A DNA stretch of 39,901 bases from an uncultured Verrucomicrobiota bacterium. GTDB taxonomy: Bacteria; Verrucomicrobiota; Kiritimatiellia; RFP12; UBA3636. The translations under genes and the position numbers were made by a program. Where the stretch lies: contig CAMVRE010000007.1 of the NCBI GenBank assembly GCA_947169825.1, positions 1 through 39,901 of the forward strand. The letters run 5' to 3'. Positions 7,597-19,128 of the stretch are shown in pieces (the first letter of the stretch is position 1; each line of letters opens with the position of its first letter). The notes under the pieces are model-generated. The model did not search any database and had not been told where the DNA came from. It saw nothing but the letters and a program-made list of their open reading frames with translations.

Positions 7597-7674
7597 GAGG
7601 GCGCCTGGCGATGCGTCCGCCGCGCCGGCGCCCGTCGGCGCTCGCTTCGCTCGGCCCCCTCGTTCGTTCGGCGA
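7597..7674. repeat. ~78-bp direct repeat, copy B (upstream flank of ATPase 2)
   Basis: gagggcgcctggcgatgcgtccgccgcgccggcgcccgtcggcgctcgcttcgctcggcccc... matches 6239-6316. Confidence 0.85.
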
Positions 7675-7691
7675 CCGGGGCGCGACCTTTT

Positions 7692-7799
7692 GTCCTGTCG
7701 TCGTTTCGTCCTGTCGTCGACCGGCCGTGGAAGGGGGAAGGCCTTCCCCCGGCGAACGGCCAAGGACGACAGGATGACAGGACGACACGACGACAGGAT
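7692..7799. repeat. Inverted pair of degenerate CCTGTCGTC / GACGACAGG arrays around an 18-nt palindrome
   Basis: Left tcctgtcgtcgtttcgtcctgtcgtcgaccggccgt; apex gggggaaggccttccccc (7733-7750); right acggccaaggacgacaggatgacaggacgacacgacgacaggat. Confidence 0.8.
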
Positions 7800-7916
7800 C
7801 ACCCCCGCCCGCCTTCGGGACGAGGGGGACGATTTCTCGTCGTCCCGTCAGCTCGTCGTCTCGTCGTCCTCGCAGGATGCGCATCCAGATAACTTTCGAA
7901 AGAATCAATTGACCCC

Positions 7917-10900
7917 ATGAAAACCACCCTCCACCCCCTCCTTCCCGCCCTCGCGGCTCTTCTTCTTCCCTGCCCCAGTTTTGCCGAGATGCAACGCATA
8001 GGGAATTACATGTGGTTCTATTCGCTTTCTGACGATTCGGCGATAGTTACTGGAGTTACCCCCGAATCGGGCATCCTGGCAATTCCGAATTCCCTAGGAG
8101 GCAAAGCTGTGACGAGCATCGGGAATCGTGCGTTTTACGATTGTTCCAGACTGACGTCGGTCACGATTCCGGACAGCGTGACGAGCATCGGGTCCTCAGC
8201 GTTCCGGGGTTGTTCCGGGCTGACGTCAATCACGATTCCGGATGGCGTAACGAGCATTGGATACGATGCGTTCTACAATTGTTCCGGGCTGACATCGATC
8301 ACGATTTCGGATGGCGTAACGAGCATTGGATACGATGCATTCCGAGGATGTTCCGCGCTGACGGAAACTCGAATCAATATCACCGACAATGCGAAATGGG
8401 CCGAAAACTCTATCAATTCCAAACTGATGGGTGAAAGGCGACTTTTTGTCAATGGCGAAGAAGTCGCGAACTTCGTCATTCCAGATGGCGTGACGAGCAT
8501 CGCAGCCAATGCGTTTTCTGGTTGTTCCGGTCTGACTTCGATCACAGTCCCTGACGGCGTAACGAACATCGAGAATTCGGCGTTTTTCGGTTGCTCCGGA
8601 CTGACTTCGGTCACAATCCCGGACAGCGTGACGAGAATCGGAAACTTGGCATTTTCCGGTTGTTCCGACCTTCTGTTCGATACAAATACCATTTCCAACG
8701 TCAAGCTTGTCGGCGAATGGGTAATTGGATGTTCGGAATTACTATCCGGCGAATTAAATTTGACGGGGATCCGAGGAATTGCAGGTGGTGCATTTTCCGG
8801 TTGTTCCGGGTTGACATCGATCTTGATTCCGGACGGCATGACGAGCATCGGTGACTCCGCGTTTGAAGGATGTTCCGGGCTGATGTCGATTACGATTCCG
8901 GACAGCGTGACGCGCATCGGGAATTCGGCGTTTTCGGAGTGTTCCGGGCTGATGTCCGTCACGATTGGAGCGGGGCGTACTTCACTTGAAGGCGTCCCCA
9001 CATCCGTCTACGAATTCCACATTGACGGTGATTCTGAATTTTTAACTGAAATCGGCGGCGTGCTGTTCAGTAACGACGAAAGAAATCTGATTCGGTTTCC
9101 GGAGAAACAAACTGGCGAGTATTCCATTCCGGACAGCGTGACGAACATCGAAAAGTCGGCGTTTTCCGGTTGTTCCGGATTAACGTCGATCTCGATTCCG
9201 GACTGTGTGACAAGCATCGGAGACGGGGCGTTTCAGAGTTGTTCCGGGCTGACGTCAATCTCGATTCCGGACGGCGTGATGAGCATCGGAGGCGATGCAT
9301 TCTCCGATTGTTCCGGGCTGACATCGATCACGATTCCGGACAGCGTGACAAGCATCGGAAGCGGCGCGTTTGAAGGTTGTTCCGGGCTGACATCGATCAC
9401 GATTCCGGACAGCGTGACAAGCATCGGAAGCGGCGCGTTTGAAGGTTGTTCCGGGCTGACATCGATCACGATTCCGGACAGCGTGACGAGCATCGGAGGC
9501 GGGGCGTTTCAGAGTTGTTCCGGACTAACGTCAATCTCGATTCCGGACAGCGTGACGAGCATCGGGGACAGCACGTTTTCCAGATGTTCCGGGCTGACGT
9601 CAATTACGATTCCGGACAGCGTGACAAGCATCGGGTATTACGCGTTTTACAATTGTTCCGGGCTGACGTCGATCACGATTCCGGACAGCGTGACAAGCAT
9701 CGGAGACGGCGCGTTTGAAGGTTGTTCCGGGCTGTCATCGCTTGTAATCGGAAAAGGCGTTACGAACATCAGGACATATGCGTTTCGGGGTTGTTCCGGA
9801 CTGGTATCGGTTGCGATACCGAGAAGCGTTACCAGTATCGGACAGGGAGCATTCTACGGTTGTTCAAGTCTAGGGAAGATTCTTCTTCCTTCATCCTTTG
9901 ATCTTGGGTCGGACAACTGGAGATTGGCGGGATCCCAAATTACCCGGTATCAGATTGCTGTCGATTTCTCCGCGAATTCCGGAACGTTAGCGGGACAAAA
10001 AACATGGTTGCCTGTCGAGGTTCTGTCAGAATATGGGAAATTTGGCAGTTTTCCAAGCCCTTCTAGATTGGGATACCTGTTTTCAGGATGGGAATTACAT
10101 GGAGCCATCATTCAGACAAACAATATCGTGAATGAGACAACAAACCATGTCGTTATAGCAAGATGGGCCCCCATTGAATACCGCGTTACATTTGATGCAA
10201 ACGGAGGAATGCTTGGCGAGGGCGAAGAATCGAAAGTGGTGGCGTTCGGCGCGGCGTATGGTGTGCTGCCCACGCCGACATTCGAGTCACACTCCCTCAA
10301 GTGCTGGAGTCTTGACGGTTCAGCCGTCACCGGGCAGACCATCGTTGCCACGCCTTTTAACCACGTCCTCGTCGCTGAATGGAACATCGGTATTGGCGAC
10401 GGCGTCTGGGAGTTTCCGGAAGGAGATGGCCCCATCGCGCTCGGCGAACCGCTCGTCGCGCCGTCGGGCGAGATCGTGATCCCCGACAAGATCGACGGGC
10501 GGCCGGTGGTGGAAATCGGCGCGGACGCCTTCGCGGGGAACGCGTCGATTACCTCGATCACGATTCCGTCGAGCGTGACGAACATCGCGGACGGCGCGTT
10601 CGCGGGATGTACGGGGCTGAAGACGGTTGCGGTCGATTCGCTGCGCGGCAACCGTTTTGCGGCGTTCCTGCCGGACCTCGCGGAAACGGTGGAGCGCGTG
10701 GTCTTCCGCGACGGCGTGACGGCGATTCCCGACAACTTCTTCAAGGGCTGCACAGCGCTGCGGACGATGGACCTCGCGGAGAGCGTGGTCGACATCGGGA
10801 CGAACGTGTTCGAGGCGTGCAGCGCGCTGGAGACGGTCGTCTCGAACGGACTGGAAATCTGCGACGGATGGGTGCTCGGGATGGCGAACGGCGCATCGGC

Positions 10901-13900
10901 ACCGGCGGATCTGGTAATCCCCGAAGGCGTCCGCGGGATCGCCGCGGGGGCGTTCGAGGGCGAATGGGGCATCGGGACGATGTCGCTGCCGGAATCGCTG
11001 CGGTTCGTCGGCGCGCGGGCGTTCAAGGACTGCACGTCGTTGGAAAGCATCTCGGTGCCGGAGGGCGTCGCGAAGATCGACCGGGAGGCGTTCCGCAACT
11101 GTACCTACGCGCAGGGGCTCGCGCTGCCCGGGACGTTGCGCGAGATCGGGGACGGCGCGTTCGCGAACGCGTCGATGCTGATGGGCGCGACGATTCCCGA
11201 CGGGGTCGTGTCGGTCGGCGAATGCGCCTTCTCGAACTGCTGGCGGATGCTGTCGGTCGCGATCCCGCAGAGCGTGGAGCGCGTCGGCGACGGCGCGTTC
11301 GCGGACTGCCGGCGCGTCGCCGGCGTCACGGTGCCGCTGCACGTGCGGCCGATGTCGGAGCTCTTCCCGGCGGCGTATGCCAGCCTCGAAACCATTTCGA
11401 TTTCGAGGCTGGATCTAGAGGCGCTAGAGCATCTAGAAGGTCTAGAGAGCGAAAACGCCATTCAGGCATACATCGCCTCGCGGCAGATGGTGCCGGACGT
11501 GTTCAAGGGGTGCGCGGCGCTGGAGGGGATCGAGCTGCCGGCGTGGGTGCGCAACGTGTCGGACGGGGCGCTGGAGGGATGCTCGGCGATCGCGTCGCTC
11601 GAGCTTCCGGATGCCGTGACGAACGTCGGCGCCCGGGCGTGCGCGGGGATGGCGGCGCTCGAATCGGTCGCGCTACCGGCGTCGCTCGTCTCGATCGGGG
11701 ACGAGGCGTTTGACGGCGACGCGGGGCTCGCGGCGCTGAACCTGCCGGAGGGGCTGCGGACGATCGGCGAGCGGGCGTTCCGGGGGCTCGTGCCGCTGGC
11801 GCGGGCGGAGATTCCGGGAAGCGTCCGGGCGATCGGCGACGGAGCGTTCGCGGGATGCGCGTCGATCCGCGCGGTGTCGATCCCGGGCGATGCGGGGACG
11901 GTCGCGGCGGCGTTCCCGGACTGCTACGCGGACATCGTGTCCGCGACGGTCGTCGCGGAGGACGGCTCGCCCGGAGAGCTCGCCCCGCCGAAACTGACGG
12001 CGGGGCTGTTCGAGGGGTGTGCGGCGCTTACGAGCGTGGAGCTGCCGGCGGAGCTGGCGGAGATCGGCGCGGAGGCGTTCGCGGACTGCACGTCGCTCGC
12101 GGAGATCGGCCTCCCGGCGGCGGTGACGAACCTCGGAGAGCGGGCATTCGCGGGGTGCGGGACGCTTTCGTCGATCGCGCTCCCGAAGAGCCTGGAAGAG
12201 CTGCGGGACGGGACCTTCGCCGGGTGCGCGGCGATGGCGGAGATCGTCGTGCCGGAGAGCGTCCGGCGGTTCGGGAACGGGATATTCTCCGGCTGCACGC
12301 TGCTGCGGTCGGTGCGGTTCGTCGGGAACGCGCCGGACTACGGCACGGCGGACGGCGGCCCCTACGCCGGCGTTCCGGCGGGCGCGAAGAGCTACGTGGC
12401 GAACGGCTCGAAGGGCTGGGACGGCATCGCGACGTCGATGGCGCTGCCGGAATACTGGCCGGCGGACACGACCTACGAGATCGCCTTCTGGACGCCGAAC
12501 CGCTGCGCCGTGTCGTTCGACGCGAACTACGAAGGGGCGGGCGAGCCCGCCGAGGTGGAGCAGGTGACGGGCACGAGCTACGTGCTGCCCCCGAATCCCG
12601 TGCGTCTCGGCGCGCGATTCGACGGCTGGTGGACGGCGCCGGAGAACGGCGCGCGGATCACGGCCTCGACGCAGGTGACGGCGACGCGTCCGCACACGTT
12701 CTACGCGCACTGGACGATGAACCGCTACTACGTGCACTTCGACGCGAACGGCGGGAGCGGGACGGCGGAGCCGGTCGAGATGACGGTCGGGACGCCGGCG
12801 CCGCTGCCGCCGTGCCCGTTCGCGAAGGTGGCCCACGACTTCGCGGGCTGGGCGACGGAGCCGGGCGGCGAGGTCGTCTACGCGGACGGCGCGCAGGTCG
12901 CGGACCTGGCCTACACGCAGAATGCGGCCGTGACGCTCTACGCGGTCTGGCAGGCGCGCGACTGGACGCTCGCCGACTACCTCGACGCGCCGGGGCTCGC
13001 CTTCGAAACGGCGGGCGGCGGCGCGTGGGGCCCGGACTGGAACGACGCCAAGGCGGGCGGCGTGTCGTTGCGATGCGACGGGCTCCCACCCTCTGCCGCC
13101 GGAGGAACCGTCGAGGCCACGCTTCGCTCGACGGTCGTCGGCGCGGGCACGCTCTCCTTCTGGTGGAAGGCGAGCTGCGAAGAGATGGACGACGAATACG
13201 GCGACTGGTTCGACTACGCGGCCTTCTCGGTCGACGGCGTCGAAACCGCGAAGATCGCCGGCGAGAGCGGCTGGCGGAAGGTCGAGTGCGCTGTCGAGGG
13301 CGCGGGCGAGCACGGGCTCGTCTGGGCCTTTGTCCGAGACGACTACGACGAGGATGGCGCCGACTGGGAGAACGCGCTCTGGGTGGACGGCGTCGAGTGG
13401 ACCCCGGCGCCGGTGACGCTCTCGTTCGACGCCGGCGGCGCCACGGAGGGCGCGCCGCCGGCGGCGGTCGTGAAATACGAGGGCTACGCGCTTGCGCTGC
13501 CCGGACCGGGCACGCTCGCCGATCCTCCGCGCGTCTTCGCGGGATGGAGCGACGGCGAGAGCGTCTACGCCGCCGGCGCGACCTATGTCTTCGGTTCGGC
13601 GGACGCCGTCCTTACTGCGGTCTGGACGCTCCAGACCTGGACGCTCGCCGAGGCGGTCGACGCGCCGGCGCTCGTCTTCGCGACGGGCGGCGACGCCGAC
13701 TGGGCGGTCGACGCGACGGCGGGCTGGACGAACGGCGTCTCCGCGAAGAGCGGGAGCGTTACGAACAGCCAGGCGTCCTGGATCGAAACGACGGTGAGCG
13801 GCGCCGGAACGCTCTCGTTCCGCTGGAAGGTGCTGGGCGGCATCTACCGCAACACCCCCTTCGCCTACGCCAAGGCAGAGGTGGACGGGACGCCGGCCTC

Positions 13901-15509
13901 CTCGACGCACCTCACGGACGGATGGGAGGCGCAGGCGCTCGACATCGTCGGCGCCGGGCCGCACACGATCCGATGGACCTACCTTCGGACGTCGGCCCGC
14001 GACTGCGATGGCGACTGTGCCTGGCTCGACGGCGTCGAATGGACGCCGACCGACGCCACGACCATCGTCGTGGAAGGCGTCTCGATCCCGATCTCGTGGC
14101 TCGACGAAGCGGCGGCAACCTTCGTCGCGGCGAACGGCGGCGACTACGCCGCCGCCGCGCGCGCGACGGCCGCCAACGGCCGCAACAAGGTCTGGGAGTG
14201 CTACGTGGCGGGACTCGACCCGACCAACGCGGCTTCGCGATTCCTCGCGACGATCGCTTTCGACGAGAACGGCGTGCCGGACATCGGATGGACGCCGGAT
14301 CTCGGCGGCGCGCGAGACTACGCGGTGGACGGCAAGCTTTCGCTCACGAACGACTGGAGCATCCCAGACGCAGACAGCCGATTCTTCCGCGTCCGCATCG
14401 CGATGCCCGGCGGCTTCGGATTCTACACGATTTCGTTCGATACGGACGGCGGAAGCACCCTCGCGGCAATCACGGCGGCCTACGGCTCGCCCGTGACGGC
14501 GCCGGAGCCGCCGACGAAGGACGGATACGACTTCGCCGGGTGGTCGCCGCCGCTTCCGGCGACGATGCCCGCGCGCAACCTGACGGCGGTCGCGCAGTGG
14601 ACGCCCATCGGCCTCTTCGTCGACGCGGAGTCCGGCGACGATGCCAACGACGGGAGGCAGCGGGCGACGGCCAAGAAGACGATCCAGGCGGCGATCGACG
14701 CCGCGCCGGACGGCGGGACGATCCGCGTCGCGCCGGGGGTCTACGGAACCATCGTCAATTCCGGATCGAAAGCCCTCCGGATCGAAAGCGAGGCCGGACC
14801 GGAGCGGACCGTCATCGATGGACAGGGCAGGAGGCGCTGCGCGAAACTGTCGAACCAGGAAGCGGCCCGCGATCCCTGCGCGACGCTCGTCGGCTTCACG
14901 CTGCGCAACGGTTGCCGAAACGACGCCGGCGTGGGCGGCGCGTATCTGGGGCGGCTGGAAAGCTGCGTCGTCTCAAACTGCGTCGCGGCGAACGAGGCGG
15001 CGGCCGCCGCCAACTGCGAGCTGCTGAACTGTCTCGTCGTCGGCAATGTCGCCAGCAATCTCAACGCCACGACCCGGGGATACATCTGCAACAATGCGGT
15101 TCTGCGGAACTGCACGGTCGTCGGCAACCGGACGGTCGAAGGAAACGGGGCTCCCCTGTTCCGGGGCGGCGTTCTCCGGAACTGCATCGTCTGGGACAAC
15201 GACCGCTTCGGAACGGCGGCGTTCTCGTCCGACACGACCGTGGACCACGTGGCGACGGACGCGGCGGGCGAAGGCGACATTCCGCTTTCGTCCTCGCCGT
15301 TCTCCGACGCCGCGAACGGAGACTACCGGCTCGCGGCGGGATCGCCATGCATCGACGCGGGAGCGGGGACGTTCGAGCCGGACGCGACGGATCTGGCGGG
15401 CAACCCGCGAGTTTCGGGCGCCGCGGTCGACGCCGGTTGTTACGAATGGCAACCGGTGTCGCCGGATTCCACCGGCCTTTCGATTCGCGATTCCGACATC
15501 GGCGAATAG
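7917..15509 (+). CDS. Giant secreted BspA-like protein: LRR_5 arrays, InlB-type B-repeats, jelly-roll-like modules, C-terminal right-handed beta-helix/choice-of-anchor-Q-like domain
   Basis: 2530 aa; signal peptide MKTTLHPLLPALAALLLPCPSFAE; many GCSGLTSITIPDSVTSIGxxAF units; FDANGG...W repeats; C-term SPCIDAGA...DLAGNPRVSGAAVDAGCYEW. Confidence 0.9.
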   Translation: MKTTLHPLLPALAALLLPCPSFAEMQRIGNYMWFYSLSDDSAIVTGVTPESGILAIPNSLGGKAVTSIGNRAFYDCSRLTSVTIPDSVTSIGSSAFRGCSGLTSITIPDGVTSIGYDAFYNCSGLTSITISDGVTSIGYDAFRGCSALTETRINITDNAKWAENSINSKLMGERRLFVNGEEVANFVIPDGVTSIAANAFSGCSGLTSITVPDGVTNIENSAFFGCSGLTSVTIPDSVTRIGNLAFSGCSDLLFDTNTISNVKLVGEWVIGCSELLSGELNLTGIRGIAGGAFSGCSGLTSILIPDGMTSIGDSAFEGCSGLMSITIPDSVTRIGNSAFSECSGLMSVTIGAGRTSLEGVPTSVYEFHIDGDSEFLTEIGGVLFSNDERNLIRFPEKQTGEYSIPDSVTNIEKSAFSGCSGLTSISIPDCVTSIGDGAFQSCSGLTSISIPDGVMSIGGDAFSDCSGLTSITIPDSVTSIGSGAFEGCSGLTSITIPDSVTSIGSGAFEGCSGLTSITIPDSVTSIGGGAFQSCSGLTSISIPDSVTSIGDSTFSRCSGLTSITIPDSVTSIGYYAFYNCSGLTSITIPDSVTSIGDGAFEGCSGLSSLVIGKGVTNIRTYAFRGCSGLVSVAIPRSVTSIGQGAFYGCSSLGKILLPSSFDLGSDNWRLAGSQITRYQIAVDFSANSGTLAGQKTWLPVEVLSEYGKFGSFPSPSRLGYLFSGWELHGAIIQTNNIVNETTNHVVIARWAPIEYRVTFDANGGMLGEGEESKVVAFGAAYGVLPTPTFESHSLKCWSLDGSAVTGQTIVATPFNHVLVAEWNIGIGDGVWEFPEGDGPIALGEPLVAPSGEIVIPDKIDGRPVVEIGADAFAGNASITSITIPSSVTNIADGAFAGCTGLKTVAVDSLRGNRFAAFLPDLAETVERVVFRDGVTAIPDNFFKGCTALRTMDLAESVVDIGTNVFEACSALETVVSNGLEICDGWVLGMANGASAPADLVIPEGVRGIAAGAFEGEWGIGTMSLPESLRFVGARAFKDCTSLESISVPEGVAKIDREAFRNCTYAQGLALPGTLREIGDGAFANASMLMGATIPDGVVSVGECAFSNCWRMLSVAIPQSVERVGDGAFADCRRVAGVTVPLHVRPMSELFPAAYASLETISISRLDLEALEHLEGLESENAIQAYIASRQMVPDVFKGCAALEGIELPAWVRNVSDGALEGCSAIASLELPDAVTNVGARACAGMAALESVALPASLVSIGDEAFDGDAGLAALNLPEGLRTIGERAFRGLVPLARAEIPGSVRAIGDGAFAGCASIRAVSIPGDAGTVAAAFPDCYADIVSATVVAEDGSPGELAPPKLTAGLFEGCAALTSVELPAELAEIGAEAFADCTSLAEIGLPAAVTNLGERAFAGCGTLSSIALPKSLEELRDGTFAGCAAMAEIVVPESVRRFGNGIFSGCTLLRSVRFVGNAPDYGTADGGPYAGVPAGAKSYVANGSKGWDGIATSMALPEYWPADTTYEIAFWTPNRCAVSFDANYEGAGEPAEVEQVTGTSYVLPPNPVRLGARFDGWWTAPENGARITASTQVTATRPHTFYAHWTMNRYYVHFDANGGSGTAEPVEMTVGTPAPLPPCPFAKVAHDFAGWATEPGGEVVYADGAQVADLAYTQNAAVTLYAVWQARDWTLADYLDAPGLAFETAGGGAWGPDWNDAKAGGVSLRCDGLPPSAAGGTVEATLRSTVVGAGTLSFWWKASCEEMDDEYGDWFDYAAFSVDGVETAKIAGESGWRKVECAVEGAGEHGLVWAFVRDDYDEDGADWENALWVDGVEWTPAPVTLSFDAGGATEGAPPAAVVKYEGYALALPGPGTLADPPRVFAGWSDGESVYAAGATYVFGSADAVLTAVWTLQTWTLAEAVDAPALVFATGGDADWAVDATAGWTNGVSAKSGSVTNSQASWIETTVSGAGTLSFRWKVLGGIYRNTPFAYAKAEVDGTPASSTHLTDGWEAQALDIVGAGPHTIRWTYLRTSARDCDGDCAWLDGVEWTPTDATTIVVEGVSIPISWLDEAAATFVAANGGDYAAAARATAANGRNKVWECYVAGLDPTNAASRFLATIAFDENGVPDIGWTPDLGGARDYAVDGKLSLTNDWSIPDADSRFFRVRIAMPGGFGFYTISFDTDGGSTLAAITAAYGSPVTAPEPPTKDGYDFAGWSPPLPATMPARNLTAVAQWTPIGLFVDAESGDDANDGRQRATAKKTIQAAIDAAPDGGTIRVAPGVYGTIVNSGSKALRIESEAGPERTVIDGQGRRRCAKLSNQEAARDPCATLVGFTLRNGCRNDAGVGGAYLGRLESCVVSNCVAANEAAAAANCELLNCLVVGNVASNLNATTRGYICNNAVLRNCTVVGNRTVEGNGAPLFRGGVLRNCIVWDNDRFGTAAFSSDTTVDHVATDAAGEGDIPLSSSPFSDAANGDYRLAAGSPCIDAGAGTFEPDATDLAGNPRVSGAAVDAGCYEWQPVSPDSTGLSIRDSDIGE
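9308..9445 (+). repeat. Exact tandem duplication of one 69-bp LRR unit (9308-9376 and 9377-9445)
   Basis: ttgttccgggctgacatcgatcacgattccggacagcgtgacaagcatcggaagcggcgcgtttgaagg repeated without change. Confidence 0.9.
11406..11450 (+). repeat. In-CDS degenerate 9-bp array (CTAGAG words)
   Basis: gatctagag gcgctagag catctagaa ggtctagag agc, encoding LDLEALEHLEGLES. Confidence 0.75.
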
Positions 15510-15535
15510 GGATACGGCATGTGGATTCAGTCCGC

Positions 15536-15559
15536 GCGCGCGGCGGCGCCGCCGCGCGC
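15536..15559. terminator. 24-nt perfect palindrome between BspA1 and leuS; possible hairpin terminator, no T-tract
   Basis: gcgcgcggcggc|gccgccgcgcgc. Confidence 0.35.
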
Positions 15560-15665
15560 CACCCGCCGGACTTCCGAAATCGGGGTGGAATCGCGGAGGG
15601 GATTGTGGTATTCTCCTCAGCACGCGCGCGTTCCTGGCGGAGCGCGCGCGTGGAAAGCGACACCG

Positions 15666-18199
<2,534 letters not shown>

Positions 18200-18203
<4 letters not shown>

Positions 18204-18940
18204 CGCCGTTCCCAGCGGCCGATGACGGGCGTGCCCAAGAGGCGCGTGAGGCCGACGGCCCGGCAGCAGCCCTCGAGGAAGGCGGAGAGCGGCTTGCACT
18301 TCAGCGCGCGGTGGACGACCATCGGGAGGAAGAACTGCGCGTAGCGGCCCGTCTCGCGGAAGCCCGCGGCGGCGAAGCCCTCGCGGACCTGGCGGTGCCG
18401 GAAGAGCGTCCAGTGGCGCGTGTTCTTCTCGAACTTCTTCTTGGCCTTGAAGAGCGCGGGCGCGATCGCGTTGAGACTCTGCGAGGTCGGGTAGTCCGTG
18501 ATCACGGGGCCGCGCGAGACGCGGCACATCTCCTTCACGAGCGTCGGCCACCGCTCGCAGTGCGTGAGCATGCGGACGGCGACGACGGCGTCGAAGCTCC
18601 GGTCCGGATACGGCAGCGCGACGACGTTGCCGACCTCGAACGAGCAGCGTCCGGCGTCGACGAGGTCCGCGATCCGGTGGCGGCAGCTCTCGGCGCTGCC
18701 GATCACGGAGACCCGGTAGCCGGCGTCCGCGAGCGGATGCGCGAGCTGGCCGTGGCCGCCGCCGACGTCGAGGACCGTCGCGCCCGGGACGGCCGCGCCG
18801 GCGAGCAGCTTCAGGACGCCGCGCTCCTGGACCTTCAGCATCCAGGCGCCCGTCGCGCCGCGGAAGCGCGTGGCGTAGTCGTCGTTGGAGGTCTCGATGT
18901 CGGCGGTCTCGGGGAACGGGGAGGGTGTGTCGTTTTCCAT
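18200..18940 (-). CDS. Class I SAM-dependent methyltransferase
   Basis: [50 protein letters not shown] at 18940. Confidence 0.85.
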
Positions 18941-19021
18941 GGCGTACGGGATTTGCGCCGAGTCTACCAGACCGCGGCGGCGACCGCAAGGAAGCGCGGC
19001 CACGGCGCCAAAAAAAGATTC

Positions 19022-19050
19022 TTGACACCCGGGGCGGGGGATGCTAACCA
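19022..19050 (+). promoter_or_regulatory. topA promoter
   Basis: TTGACA (19022-19027), 17 bp, TAACCA (19045-19050). Confidence 0.5.
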
Positions 19051-19128
19051 AGACGTGATGCGGCGCACGCGGGAGCGCGCGGGAAACGCCCGCGCATACG
19101 CGTGTAAGCCGCAAACGAAAGGCACCCC

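Noticed and set aside
6239-7674. Insertion sequence around ATPase 2
   Set aside because: No transposase and no clear terminal inverted repeats; only direct repeats.
8273-9001. Antisense and off-frame ORFs within LRR arrays (8273..9001 -, 37566..38360 +, 37239..38060 -, 33063..33326 -, etc.)
   Set aside because: Repetitive LVTLSGIVIDVSPEQPENA / FRADVDHDSGQRDEHR products arise from reading the 69-bp LRR unit in other frames.
7917-15509. Diversity-generating retroelement target in the giant surface proteins
   Set aside because: No reverse transcriptase, template repeat or accessory gene seen in the window; unit variation fits recombination.
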